From: Dysgonamonadaceae bacterium
GTDB lineage: Bacteria > Bacteroidota > Bacteroidia > Bacteroidales > Azobacteroidaceae
NCBI GenBank assembly: GCA_031253625.1
Contig: JAIRVZ010000032.1
Location: forward strand, 1 to 64,000
Length of the DNA: 64,000 bases
Direction of reading: 5' to 3'
The stretch's first letter is position 1; each line of letters begins with the position of its first letter. The notes beneath the pieces are model-generated. The model did not search any database, was not told the DNA's origin, and saw only the letters and a program-made list of their open reading frames with translations. Shown one piece after another: positions 52,249-61,448 of the stretch. Position numbers and translations under genes: made by a program.

Positions 52249-53346
52249 TTAATAATAATCAATTTTTCTTTCTACTATCACAAATTTATCTAAATCGATT
52301 TGATTCTCTACCGTTGCTTTTCGAGTCCAGTTTCCGTATTTATCATAAGTACACTCGATAAAATACTTGTCGAGTAAAGCGCCTCGTCCATCATAAAACG
52401 ACCATCCGATGCGATTGCCTGCCATATCGTATTGATAGGTTTCTCTTTCACAGAAAGAAGGACTTTCTATTCCTGTAAAAATCTTCTTAGGATTACCCAA
52501 AGCATCGTGACTGGTCCATTCGATTAATTTTCCTTCGCTGTCATATTTGAACCTGATTACATTGATTACATCGTTGGCGCCCAAACCGATTTCTTCTTCC
52601 GGCCGTTCTTTGCTATCGTATACAATCCGGCGGTTTATGATTCCTTTGTTGATGTAATCTGTTTTTGTACGCTTACCGTAAGTATAACTTTCTCTCATGG
52701 AAATATCTCCGTCTCTGTCTGTTCCGATTTTTTCAGACAAGAGCCCTAACTTATCGTAATGATACGTTTCCCGGTAAACTTCATACAATTGGCCGTGTCT
52801 TTCATAGACAATAAGTTCAGATAATTTCCCTGCCTCATTATACCGATATTCTGTTTTCGTTCTTAAATCAGGGTTGTTAAAGTCATAAATAGCTTTATCT
52901 CCCGACAGACGGTAAGGTATGGTAGATTCCACTTTTTCCAATAAACGTCCGAAGGAATCGTAAACATAATTTGTGATTCTCCGGTAGTACTTTTGGTCGT
53001 ATTCTCCTATTTGATCAACAACAAGCAGGTCTCTGTTTTCATTGTATTTATGTGTCGTTACTTGGTACCCGGGACCTTCGACACGTTCCACATCGCCCGA
53101 CTTTGTATAAAAGGTGTTGATTTGATAAATAGGCGATTTTCCGTCTTTTTTCATCTCACTACCGGATTTTCGGGGTGCAATATTATAAAACTGTTGTTTG
53201 ACAGATCTCACCCAGCCACGATAGTTGTTGTTATATTTCCCGAAATTGGCCTCATTTTGGTCGATAGAAAGGACATTCTGTCCATTGATTGTTCCGGGAA
53301 CAATTAAGAACATCAGAAAAACAAAAACTTGACATAAATTTTTCAT
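52249..53346 (-). CDS. Secreted YD-repeat-like (RHS-type) protein
   Basis: A 365-residue protein with a signal peptide (MKNLCQVFVFLMFLIVPGTINGQ) when started at 53346; the track's earlier start overlaps the next gene. The mature part consists of degenerate YD repeats: YVYDSFGRLLEKVE, YRYNEAGKLSELIVY, YHYDKLGLLSEKI, FKYDSEGKLIEW, YQYDMAGNRIGWSFYD. This is far shorter than RHS toxins and has no toxin tip, so it is likely a small surface beta-filament protein. Its 3' end is duplicated at 49087. Confidence 0.8.
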   Translation of the reverse strand: MKNLCQVFVFLMFLIVPGTINGQNVLSIDQNEANFGKYNNNYRGWVRSVKQQFYNIAPRKSGSEMKKDGKSPIYQINTFYTKSGDVERVEGPGYQVTTHKYNENRDLLVVDQIGEYDQKYYRRITNYVYDSFGRLLEKVESTIPYRLSGDKAIYDFNNPDLRTKTEYRYNEAGKLSELIVYERHGQLYEVYRETYHYDKLGLLSEKIGTDRDGDISMRESYTYGKRTKTDYINKGIINRRIVYDSKERPEEEIGLGANDVINVIRFKYDSEGKLIEWTSHDALGNPKKIFTGIESPSFCERETYQYDMAGNRIGWSFYDGRGALLDKYFIECTYDKYGNWTRKATVENQIDLDKFVIVERKIDYY

Positions 53347-53365
53347 TATTGTATAAATTTTGATT

Positions 53366-54502
53366 TTATTCACCTCTGCGTATTCTTATTTGGATAGCGT
53401 TTTCAATCGGAGTTTCGCTGGCAAAGATGAGGTAACCGCCTCCGCCTGCTCCGCTCAGTTTCCATCCCAAAGCATATTTTTTATATTTATCTAACACTTC
53501 GAAAATATCTTCCGACATCATATTCGGATACATTGCTATCTGAGCCTCGAAACTATTCCGCACAGCCTCTCCGAATTGGTGTACATCTTTTTTCATGATG
53601 GCATTCCAACATGAAATGGCAGCATCGGAAAGTTTTTTCGCATACTCAGTTGTTATATTGGTATTGGCAAGCACATCGTAGCCGCTGTGTCGTGGATATA
53701 ACGGCACTAACCACAATCGTTGCTCAATCCAACTCAAAATATCATTATCTTGAATGCTCTCAATTTCGGAAGGCCAAAACTCTCCTGAATAATACAATCT
53801 GTTCAATCCGGGCATCACGATTCCCAATGAATCTTGCGAACCGCTGACGTATTTGGTTCCCGGAGGATTTTCAAAACAGAAAAGTGTCTTAGCCAATTTT
53901 TTCTTATCCCCTGCAGGAATATCTACTTGCCATAATTCAATTGCTTTTTTCCGCGAACTGGTCGACATTCCGCTTCTGTCGTTGAACTCATAATCCGGTT
54001 CGATGGAGATGGTCAACACCGGCCCCGGATACAATTTGCTAACATTGGGCTGGTCGAGCCATCCTCCGGCTAAGTCGATGCGATAGGGTATGCGACATTC
54101 TTCACGCAATGTAGTTGTAGAGCGAGCCGGCAAGTTTCCGTGCGGAATTCTCTTGCTTACAACATATTCAATCCCCATTTCTTTGCACAATTCTTCTTTC
54201 AGATTGCTGTGTCCGTCACTGTTTACGAAAAAAATATCGGGTTTTAATTGTTCTATTTCTTTCAGGAAATCAATCAATCCGCTGCCTTTGTTTACCCAAG
54301 CGTCTTTTACCGATTTGAGCGATTTTACCATATACAGCCGTTCCTGTTCATTGTTGACAGGCCGGCGGGCTTTTAATTCATGAATGGTTTTATCCGAACC
54401 GATACCTACATACAAATCACCGTGTGTAGCTGCCTCCTCAAAAAAAGCAACATGACCGCTATGGAGCATATCGTAACAACCACTGACAAAGACCTTTTTC
54501 AT
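53366..54502 (-). CDS. Fused nucleotidyltransferase and GHMP kinase
   Basis: A 378-residue two-domain protein. The start at 54502 (MKKVFVSGCYDMLHSGHVAFF) is chosen over the track's start, which overlaps the neighbouring gene. Residues 1-140 are a cytidylyltransferase-like domain with the HSGH motif (HxGH) and a Ser/Thr-rich RSTTTLR loop in place of ISTT. Residues about 145-378 are a GHMP kinase with IPYRIDLAGGWLDQP and KLSGAGGGGYLIF. The pair suggests activation of a sugar such as a heptose or fucose-like sugar to its nucleotide form, by analogy with HddA and RfaE2-like enzymes. The substrate is unknown. Confidence 0.78.
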   Translation of the reverse strand: MKKVFVSGCYDMLHSGHVAFFEEAATHGDLYVGIGSDKTIHELKARRPVNNEQERLYMVKSLKSVKDAWVNKGSGLIDFLKEIEQLKPDIFFVNSDGHSNLKEELCKEMGIEYVVSKRIPHGNLPARSTTTLREECRIPYRIDLAGGWLDQPNVSKLYPGPVLTISIEPDYEFNDRSGMSTSSRKKAIELWQVDIPAGDKKKLAKTLFCFENPPGTKYVSGSQDSLGIVMPGLNRLYYSGEFWPSEIESIQDNDILSWIEQRLWLVPLYPRHSGYDVLANTNITTEYAKKLSDAAISCWNAIMKKDVHQFGEAVRNSFEAQIAMYPNMMSEDIFEVLDKYKKYALGWKLSGAGGGGYLIFASETPIENAIQIRIRRGE

Positions 54503-54521
54503 TCTGTTATTATATTTGGTT

Positions 54522-55442
54522 TTATTCGATGTATGAAACAAATGCAAACTGTTTGCTGTTGGGTGACCACGAATTGACATTGATTGTTCCTTGTCCGCCA
54601 AATAAATTGACCAAGGTTTTAACCTCGCCACCTTCTGCCGGCATCAATCGCAATTCGACATGTTTGCGAGGCGGATGATCACCGGGAGCAACATCCCCTG
54701 CTCTATAAACGATAAAAACTACTTTTTTATTGTCCGGAGAAATATGAGGAAACCATCCGTTACGGTCGGAGTCGAAAGTCATTTGCGTTTGTTCCGTGCC
54801 GTCGACATTCATTCGCCACACTTGCATCAGTCCTGAGCGAACCGAGTTAAACCAAATATATTTTCCGCAGGGAGAATATTCGGGGCCGTCGTCTAATCCT
54901 TCGGCAGTTGTCAGGCGAGTTTCTACTCCTCCATCCGCAGGAATGGTATAAACATCATAATTTCCGTTGCGGTCGGCACAATAAGCCAATGTTTTTCCGT
55001 CGGGCGACCAACCGTGTAAGTAACTGGGAGCTATTGGAGTAATCAAAACGGGTTGTCCGCCTGTCAAAGGCAAAGTGTAAATACGCGACTGACCGTCTTC
55101 CGCGGTATGATGGCTGATTGCAATCCGGTTGCCGCAAGGCGACAAAACATGATCGTTGTTGTTGCGTGTGGCAAATCCGGTCGGGATTTCAACATCCGAA
55201 TCAGGATTTTGAATATCTATCCGGTAGATTTTTCCACCACTGTTATATATTAAATATTTTCCGTCGACTGTCCAGTTTGGAGCTTCGATAAGGTGAGGGT
55301 ATTCTTTTAAAACCTTGCGTTGACCGGTTTCAAGGTCGTAAATTTCTAATTTACTAACTGTATTGTTTTGTGCCGATAATCCTGCCATCATACAAAAAAA
55401 GATAAGTATTAAGTTGACTTTCAATAATCTAAAGTTTTTCAT
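54522..55442 (-). CDS. TolB-like beta-propeller secreted protein
   Basis: A 306-residue protein with a signal peptide (MKNFRLLKVNLILIFFCMMAGLSAQ). At least five PD40/WD40-like repeats follow: LSPCGNRIAISHH, WSPDGKTLAYCADRNGNYDVY, YSPCGKYIWFNSVRSGLMQVW, ISPDNKKVVFIVY and WSPNSKQFAFVSY. This is the propeller domain seen in TolB and in the N-terminus of dipeptidyl peptidase IV, here without a peptidase. It may bind a sugar, peptide or protein in the periplasm. Its stop is 19 bases ahead of the next minus-strand gene start. Confidence 0.85.
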   Translation of the reverse strand: MKNFRLLKVNLILIFFCMMAGLSAQNNTVSKLEIYDLETGQRKVLKEYPHLIEAPNWTVDGKYLIYNSGGKIYRIDIQNPDSDVEIPTGFATRNNNDHVLSPCGNRIAISHHTAEDGQSRIYTLPLTGGQPVLITPIAPSYLHGWSPDGKTLAYCADRNGNYDVYTIPADGGVETRLTTAEGLDDGPEYSPCGKYIWFNSVRSGLMQVWRMNVDGTEQTQMTFDSDRNGWFPHISPDNKKVVFIVYRAGDVAPGDHPPRKHVELRLMPAEGGEVKTLVNLFGGQGTINVNSWSPNSKQFAFVSYIE

Positions 55443-55758
55443 ATTTTTATATTATTGTTTTTTTTCATACAAAAATACAGAAATCTTTTTATCAGGCAAA
55501 ATGTGCATGGTTAATAAAGATTTGGAACAGCTCTATACAGAATGCGATTGTTACGATTTAAGAGTATTTTATTAATTGATATGTCAAATATCATGTATTG
55601 TCAGAACAAATTAATTTTATATTGTAATATTTGAGGACTATCATAATTCCTTTGGGCTTAAAACACCTTTAAAAGTATTAGTCATGTCCATAACTTTGTT
55701 GAAAATTTTACATCCATATACTCCAAATAAGAGTTAAACTATTAATAAATTAAAATTT
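55443..55758. other. Intergenic region between divergent genes
   Basis: A 316-base A/T-rich gap. The only clear signal is a TAACTTTG -7 box (55691-55698) pointing toward the small peptide gene at 55759. A 24-codon reading frame at 55501-55575 is not convincing as a gene. Confidence 0.5.
55691..55698 (+). promoter_or_regulatory. -7 box TAACTTTG, small peptide gene
   Basis: TAACTTTG is an exact TAnnTTTG match, about 60 bases before the ATG at 55759. Confidence 0.5.
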
Positions 55759-55932
55759 ATGGAAACAAATAAAGTATTAAATCAGGTAAGTCTTTTAGAT
55801 ACAAAAAAAGAAGTTTATGAAGCTCCTGTTATAGAAGCAGTAGTAGTAGAAGTTGAACGAGGGTTTCAAATGTCAGTGGCACGATCCTACGATCCTCTTG
55901 TTTGGCTATTGAGAACATCAGATATGAGATAA
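55759..55932 (+). CDS. 57-aa Bacteroidales-type small peptide
   Basis: A 57-residue gene below the track's length limit. The centre VYEAPVIEAVVVEVERGFQMS matches a pattern frequent in short Bacteroidales proteins (Y-x-A-P-x-(I/V)-E ... VE-x-G-F). The C-terminus (SYDPLVWLLRTSDMR) is variable. There is no signal peptide. Such peptides are often found near surface or signalling genes, but their function is unknown to me. The stop overlaps the end of the convergent cvpA gene by 15 bases. The promoter box upstream supports expression. Confidence 0.65.
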   Translation: METNKVLNQVSLLDTKKEVYEAPVIEAVVVEVERGFQMSVARSYDPLVWLLRTSDMR

Positions 55933-56508
55933 ATTATCTTCGGTTGTGTTGTTCTTATCCGGTTCTTTGTTTTCTTGCAGGTTTTCTTTTAGAGGTTCCG
56001 GTAAATATTCATTGAGTTTTTGAGCCTCTTTGATAAAAGGGGAAATTAATGGAACCATTAATTCTACTTTGTAAAACAAAACGGATTCATTTTTAACTTG
56101 CTCCTTTAAGACTCTCGAATCCGAATCAAAAACAGTTAACAAATTAAATAATAAACTTAAAAACAGCAAAGTGAAAATACATCCCACTACGCCTCCTAAA
56201 ACATGATTAATGAAGGATATAGGACCTAACATCGCTTTGTTTAACAGTTTACCTAACCAACTGAAAAGAACAATGATGAGGATAAATGCCAAAATATAAC
56301 AAACGGCAGTTATGATGTGTGGAGATATAATATTGGTAACTGAATCGTGTGATAGGAAATCACGCATGGGCCGGGCAATCTTACCTGCAAAAAAAATAGC
56401 GAACACAAATGATACCAATGAAATAACCTGTTTGACGAATCCGTCAAACAGGCCTTTTATCAGTCCAATGGCAACGAATATTATTATTGCTAAATCCAGC
56501 CAATTCAT
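55918..56508 (-). CDS. cvpA: CvpA family membrane protein
   Basis: A 196-residue protein with four membrane helices in the first 140 residues (MNWLDLAIIIFVAIGLIKGLFDGFVKQV... LNKAMLGPISFINHVLGGVVG). The start at 56508 is chosen because the track's extension is translated repeat DNA. CvpA proteins affect colicin V production in E. coli and envelope stress or biofilm traits elsewhere. It lies downstream of infB, a common arrangement in Bacteroidetes. Confidence 0.88.
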   Translation of the reverse strand: MNWLDLAIIIFVAIGLIKGLFDGFVKQVISLVSFVFAIFFAGKIARPMRDFLSHDSVTNIISPHIITAVCYILAFILIIVLFSWLGKLLNKAMLGPISFINHVLGGVVGCIFTLLFLSLLFNLLTVFDSDSRVLKEQVKNESVLFYKVELMVPLISPFIKEAQKLNEYLPEPLKENLQENKEPDKNNTTEDNLSHI

Positions 56509-56513
56509 ATTAA

Positions 56514-56583
56514 GTGGAAAACGAAAAATGAAAAACGAAAAATGATTGTTTTTATTTTTCACTTTTCGTTTTTCACTTTTCAC
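56514..56583. repeat. Imperfect inverted repeat between infB and cvpA
   Basis: GTGGAAAACGAAAAATG... and ...CGTTTTTCACTTTTCAC pair at about 23 of 29 positions. Its style is the same as the repeat at 6681-6760 (short A-rich units repeated in each arm). It occupies the 76-base gap and makes the track's ORF for cvpA too long. Confidence 0.6.
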
Positions 56584-56584
56584 T

Positions 56585-59479
56585 TTATAAAGTTTGTTTT
56601 ACTTCGATTTCTTCGAAAGCTTCGATGATGTCTCCGACTTTGATGTCGTTGAAGTTTGTGATATTCAATCCGCATTCATATCCGGTAGCGACTTCTTTTA
56701 CGTCTTCTTTGAAACGTTTCAAAGAGCCAAGTTCTCCGGTGTAGATAACAATACCGTCTCTGATCAAGCGTACTCTGTTTCCTCTCTTGATTTTTCCTTC
56801 ACGCACTTGACATCCGGCAACTGAACCGACTTTTGTAATCTTGAATACTTCCCGTACTTCGACGGTAGCGGTGACTTCTTCCTTGATTTCAGGAGAAAGC
56901 ATACCTTCCATAGCGGCTTTAACTTCTTCGATAGCATCGTAAATAACAGAGTATAAACGAATATCGACTCCGTCTTTTTCAGCATTTTTACGCGCTTGAA
57001 CGGAAGGACGCACTTGGAATCCAATGATAATGGCTTCTGAGGCTGCGGCCAAGGTAACATCCGATTCGGAAATTTGGCCAACGCCTTGGTGAATCACTTT
57101 TATTTGGATTTGTTCGGTCGACAAACGGATTAAGGAGTCGGATAATGCCTCGACCGATCCGTCTACGTCGCCCTTAACGATAATATTCAACTGTTGGAAG
57201 TTTCCGATAGCAATTCGACGACCTATATCATCCAAAGTCAACATTTTTTGAGTTCTCAATCCTTGTTCACGTTGGAGTTGTTCGCGTTTGTTGGCCACTT
57301 CGCGTGCTTCTTGCTCTGTTTCAAGGACATTGAATGTGTCTCCGGCTTGTGGAGCGCCATTCAATCCGAGAACCACTGCCGGTTCTGACGGGCCGGCCTC
57401 TGTGATGCGTTGGTTACGTTCGTTGAACATCGCTTTCACACGTCCGAAATGGGTTCCTGCCAAGATTACGTCACCAACTTTCAGTGTGCCGTTTTGAACG
57501 AGTACGGTTGCGGTATAACCACGTCCTTTATCCAAAGTCGATTCGATGATAGAACCGATGGCGCGTCTGTGAGGATTTGCTTTCAAGTCGAGCATTTCGG
57601 CTTCAAGCAAGATTTTTTCGAGCAATTCATCCATTCCGATTCCTTGTTTGGCCGAAATATCTTGCGATTGGTATTTCCCTCCCCAATCTTCAACCAAGTA
57701 ATTCATACCGGCCAAAGCTTCTTTTATTTTTTCCGGATTGGCACTCGGTTTGTCTACCTTGTTGATGGCAAAAATCATTGGTACACCGGCAGCCGAAGCG
57801 TGGTTGATGGCCTCTATGGTTTGAGGCATCACGCTGTCGTCGGCAGCAACAATGATAATGGCGATATCGGTTACACTTGCTCCGCGTGCACGCATGGCGG
57901 TAAACGCTTCGTGACCGGGAGTATCTAAGAATGTAATATGGCGACCATCAGGAAGTTTCACGTTATAAGCCCCAATATGTTGGGTGATTCCTCCGGCCTC
58001 TCCGGCAATTACGTTTGATTTGCGGATATAGTCGAGCAGTGAAGTTTTACCATGGTCGACGTGTCCCATTACGGTTACAATCGGTGGACGAGGTGTCAAA
58101 TCTTCTTCTTTGTCTTCATCTTCCGAAATGGCATCGACAACTTCGGCACTTACATATTCTGTTTTATATCCGAATTCTTCCGCAACAATGTTGATTGTTT
58201 CTGCATCCAAACGTTGGTTAATAGAAACCATCATACCGATGCTCATACAGGTAGATATAACTTTAACAACCGGAACATTCATCATGTTTGCCAAATCATT
58301 AACCGTTACAAATTCTGTGATTTTAATGATGTGGCTATCTTGTTGTTGAAGTTCGTCTTGCTCATATTGACGTTGAGAAATCGCATCGCGTTTTTCTCTG
58401 CGGTATTTTGCCCCTTTCTTTTGTCCTTTATTGGTTAAGCGGGCTAATGTTTCTTTTATTTGCTTTTGAACATCTTCTTCGCTCACTTCCGTTTTTCCTC
58501 CTACGGGTTTTCTGAGTTTTAAGCGGGAGTCTTGATTTCTGGCAGCACCGGGAACCGGCTGTACGCCTTTTTCTATATCAACTTTTTCTTTCTTGATACG
58601 ATTCCTCTTTTTCTTTTTTTCGTCGGAATCCATATCTGCCTTTTTCAAAAGTGTTGGTTTATCTCTTTTCTCAACCGGCTGTTGTTGCTCTACAGGTTTC
58701 TTCGGAGCTTCGACAGGTTTGTTTGGAGCCGATTTTGCCAATCTTTCTTTCTTCCTTTCCTCTTTAGATTTCTTTTTCGGACGAGTAGTCTGGTTGATGG
58801 TCGATAAATCTATTTTTCCGGTAACCTTGATGGTTGATTCAATGACAGGTCTGTTTAGACGGAAAACATCGCCTTCTTCTTCAGAATCATTATCTTCTGT
58901 TTCCTCTGTTTCGTCATCTTCTTCAATTTCATCATCTTCGTCATCATCCGAATCATCAATATATTCATCTTCTTCGGAATCGTTGTCGGGAATGAAAATT
59001 TCTTCAATTTCTTCTTCAAATACGACAACGGGTTTGTCTTCTTCTGCCTTTGGCTGAGGAACAATAACTTTTTCAGGTTCTTTAACTTCCTCTATTATCT
59101 CCTCTATTTTGGGTTCAGGTTTTTTCTTACCTATTGCATCCAAATCAATCTTTCCTTTTGTTACAAATTTAGGTTTGTATTCATCTGGAACTTCGGTTTT
59201 GATTTCTTCAATCACTTTTTTCTCTTCCTTTTTCTCGTAACCTTCAACGGTCACCGACTCTCTTTTGTCTTTTGTATGACGATCGAGGCTGATTTTTTCG
59301 GATTCGAGTTTCAGATTTTTATCGGTGTTGAATTCCTTGACAAGAAGTTCATATTCCTCATCACTAATCTTTGTATTGGGATCCTCTTTCGTAGGGAATC
59401 CTTTCTTTTGCAGGAATTCCACAATCGTGGATAATCCTACATTCAATTTTCTTGTTACTTGATTTAATCTTATGGACAT
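56585..59479 (-). CDS. infB: Translation initiation factor IF-2
   Basis: A 964-residue GTPase that brings fMet-tRNA to the ribosome. The N-terminal IF2_N helix domain ([18 protein letters not shown]) is followed by a long low-complexity region (about 60-330) with acidic runs ([17 protein letters not shown]) and Lys/Pro-rich runs. A second IF2_N-like segment (about 395-445), the GTPase ([32 protein letters not shown]), two beta-barrels and a C-terminal domain follow. Size is typical for Bacteroidetes IF-2. It follows nusA by 25 bases. Confidence 0.95.
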   Translation of the reverse strand: MSIRLNQVTRKLNVGLSTIVEFLQKKGFPTKEDPNTKISDEEYELLVKEFNTDKNLKLESEKISLDRHTKDKRESVTVEGYEKKEEKKVIEEIKTEVPDEYKPKFVTKGKIDLDAIGKKKPEPKIEEIIEEVKEPEKVIVPQPKAEEDKPVVVFEEEIEEIFIPDNDSEEDEYIDDSDDDEDDEIEEDDETEETEDNDSEEEGDVFRLNRPVIESTIKVTGKIDLSTINQTTRPKKKSKEERKKERLAKSAPNKPVEAPKKPVEQQQPVEKRDKPTLLKKADMDSDEKKKKRNRIKKEKVDIEKGVQPVPGAARNQDSRLKLRKPVGGKTEVSEEDVQKQIKETLARLTNKGQKKGAKYRREKRDAISQRQYEQDELQQQDSHIIKITEFVTVNDLANMMNVPVVKVISTCMSIGMMVSINQRLDAETINIVAEEFGYKTEYVSAEVVDAISEDEDKEEDLTPRPPIVTVMGHVDHGKTSLLDYIRKSNVIAGEAGGITQHIGAYNVKLPDGRHITFLDTPGHEAFTAMRARGASVTDIAIIIVAADDSVMPQTIEAINHASAAGVPMIFAINKVDKPSANPEKIKEALAGMNYLVEDWGGKYQSQDISAKQGIGMDELLEKILLEAEMLDLKANPHRRAIGSIIESTLDKGRGYTATVLVQNGTLKVGDVILAGTHFGRVKAMFNERNQRITEAGPSEPAVVLGLNGAPQAGDTFNVLETEQEAREVANKREQLQREQGLRTQKMLTLDDIGRRIAIGNFQQLNIIVKGDVDGSVEALSDSLIRLSTEQIQIKVIHQGVGQISESDVTLAAASEAIIIGFQVRPSVQARKNAEKDGVDIRLYSVIYDAIEEVKAAMEGMLSPEIKEEVTATVEVREVFKITKVGSVAGCQVREGKIKRGNRVRLIRDGIVIYTGELGSLKRFKEDVKEVATGYECGLNITNFNDIKVGDIIEAFEEIEVKQTL

Positions 59480-59504
59480 ACAATTTTGTTAGGGGAATTT
59501 CTTT

Positions 59505-60761
59505 TTATTCTTCGTCTTCAAATTCAGCCTGAAGTACTGCCAATACTTCATCAACCGTATCTTCTTCCAAGTCTGCCTTATCGATTAATTCCTGACGATT
59601 TTTGTTCAGAACACTTTTCGCAGTATAACATCCGATATTTTTCAAGGCTTCAATGACCCAAGATTCTATTTCATCAGCGAATTCATCCAAGTAGATGTCT
59701 TCTCCGTCGATGTCGATGTCGCGGAACACATCGATTGTGTATTCTGTAAGCATACTCGCCAATTTGATATTCAAACCTCCTTTACCGATAGCCAAAGAAA
59801 CTTCTTCCGGACGAAGATATACTTCTGCTTTTTTATCCTCCTCATTAATCTTGATGGAAGATATTTTTGCCGGACTTAATGCTCTTTGTATGAACAATGC
59901 CGTATTGGCTGTATAATTAATTACGTCGATATTTTCGTTGCGTAACTCTCTCACGATTCCGTGAATACGTGCTCCTTTCATACCTACGCAGGCACCAACC
60001 GGATCGATGCGGTCGTCGTAAGACTCAACTGCTACTTTGGCTCTTTCTCCCGGTATGCGAGCGATGCGTTTGATGGTGATTAAGCCATCGTAAATTTCTG
60101 GCACCTCCAACTCAAACAATCTCTGCATGAAAAGATTAGATGTGCGAGAAAGAATGATTTTCGGATTATTATTCTGATTGTCGACTTTCACCACAACTGC
60201 ACGCAACGTTTCGTTCTTACGGAAAAAGTCGCCCGGAATTTGTTCTGTTTTGGGCAAAATCAATTCGTTTTCTTCATCATCTAAAAGAAGTAATTCTTTT
60301 TTCCAGATTTGATAAACTTCTGCCGCTACGATTTGACCGATTCTGTCTTTGTATTTGTTGTAAAGGCTATCTTTTTGTAATTCAAGGATTTTAGTCGACA
60401 AAGCCTGACGTAAATTCAATACCGCACGACGTCCAAAATCAGCAAAATGCACTTCATCGGTTACTTCTTCTCCCACTTCGTAGTCTTCATCTATTTTTTT
60501 CGCCTCGGTAAGAGTAAGTTGTAAATTAGGATCTTCCAATTCTCCGTCGGGAACCACCTCGCGGTTTCTCCAAATTTCAAAGTCGCCTTTATCAGGATTG
60601 ATGATAACGTCGTAGTTTTCATCTGTTCCGAACATTTTAGTGAGCACGCTACGGAAAGCTTCTTCAATAACACTGATTAATGTTGTTCTGTCGATGTTTT
60701 TGAGTTCTTTGAATTCCGCAAATGTATCGATCATACTAATCGTTTGCTGTTTCTTCGCCAT
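59505..60761 (-). CDS. nusA: Transcription termination/antitermination factor NusA
   Basis: A 418-residue protein with the N-terminal RNAP-binding domain (about 1-125), an S1 domain, two KH domains (ARIHGIVRELRNENIDVI; IGKGGLNIKLASML) and a short acidic tail. It has no second acidic repeat pair like that of E. coli, which fits its length. It is part of the rimP-nusA-infB order. Confidence 0.94.
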   Translation of the reverse strand: MAKKQQTISMIDTFAEFKELKNIDRTTLISVIEEAFRSVLTKMFGTDENYDVIINPDKGDFEIWRNREVVPDGELEDPNLQLTLTEAKKIDEDYEVGEEVTDEVHFADFGRRAVLNLRQALSTKILELQKDSLYNKYKDRIGQIVAAEVYQIWKKELLLLDDEENELILPKTEQIPGDFFRKNETLRAVVVKVDNQNNNPKIILSRTSNLFMQRLFELEVPEIYDGLITIKRIARIPGERAKVAVESYDDRIDPVGACVGMKGARIHGIVRELRNENIDVINYTANTALFIQRALSPAKISSIKINEEDKKAEVYLRPEEVSLAIGKGGLNIKLASMLTEYTIDVFRDIDIDGEDIYLDEFADEIESWVIEALKNIGCYTAKSVLNKNRQELIDKADLEEDTVDEVLAVLQAEFEDEE

Positions 60762-60767
60762 AAATTT

Positions 60768-61235
60768 TTACTTGAATCTGATTAAGTATTTTGTATATTT
60801 TATTTCATCGTGAGTAAACGTCAAATTTTCTTTGACGGTCACTTTTCTTTTCGCACCTTCGGGTTTTACCTGTTTTTCGGTTGTCAGCACTATGCTCTGT
60901 TCATTGGCGTCTTGGAGCACACCTTGCAGTTTTTTACCCGCTTTGGTTAGCACTTCCACCTCTCGGCCAATATATTTCCGGTATTGACGTAATACTTTGA
61001 ACGGCTGCGAAATCCCTGCGGAACCGACTTCCAGTTCAAAATCTTCAATATCCCGATCTAATTTCGATTCGATAAATTTGTTCAAGGCAATGCAATCGTC
61101 GATACTAACCGAGCCATCGCTGTCGATTTCTACCACGATGATGTTTCCGGGTTTGACTTCAACAGATACAAGAAAGATTTCTGTTTCTTTTGTGAAATCT
61201 TCTACTGCTTGCCTTATAATTTCTTTATCTATCAT
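60768..61235 (-). CDS. rimP: Ribosome maturation factor RimP
   Basis: A 155-residue protein needed for 30S assembly. The family pattern is visible: VSVEVKPGNIIVVEIDSDGSVSIDDCIALNKFIES and ELEVGSAGISQPF. It ends 6 bases before nusA. Confidence 0.93.
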   Translation of the reverse strand: MIDKEIIRQAVEDFTKETEIFLVSVEVKPGNIIVVEIDSDGSVSIDDCIALNKFIESKLDRDIEDFELEVGSAGISQPFKVLRQYRKYIGREVEVLTKAGKKLQGVLQDANEQSIVLTTEKQVKPEGAKRKVTVKENLTFTHDEIKYTKYLIRFK

Positions 61236-61256
61236 ATCTTGAATCTTCTGCGTTTT

Positions 61257-61285
61257 GTTCGGCGTAGTTTGTGACTACGTCGAAC
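61257..61285. repeat. GTTCGGCGTAGT repeat, second copy
   Basis: GTTCGGCGTAGT-ttgtg-ACTACGTCGAAC is a palindrome with one mismatch. Its arm equals the outer arm of the element at 33551. It lies in the 213-base gap between purL and rimP. Confidence 0.65.
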
Positions 61286-61291
61286 GAGAGA

Positions 61292-61310
61292 GGGGGACTA
61301 TCAGTCCCCC
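61292..61310. terminator. Hairpin GGGGGACT-atc-AGTCCCCC
   Basis: A perfect 8-bp G/C-rich stem between the purL stop and the rimP start. It lacks a T-run on the minus strand, so it may be a stalled or Rho-assisted end, or part of the adjacent repeat. Confidence 0.4.
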
Positions 61311-61448
61311 TCATCCTCCTCTACCATAATAGCCGGCACAAAATTAGTGTTTTATATTGTTACTTCCAAATAATCAGCGAAAAAACTTAGTTTCTCCTTT
61401 TGAGAGGCCTAACTGTTTTATACAGTCAAGTGAAATTTTGTGTCTTTC

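Noticed and set aside
55501-55575. A 24-codon ORF (MCMVNKDLEQLYTECDCYDL...) in the gap upstream of the small peptide gene
   Set aside because: No promoter box, no family resemblance, and it is part of a longer chance frame; not supported as a gene.
58593-59057. Serine-rich plus-strand ORF opposite infB
   Set aside because: It is the complement of the acidic and Lys-rich low-complexity region of IF-2.
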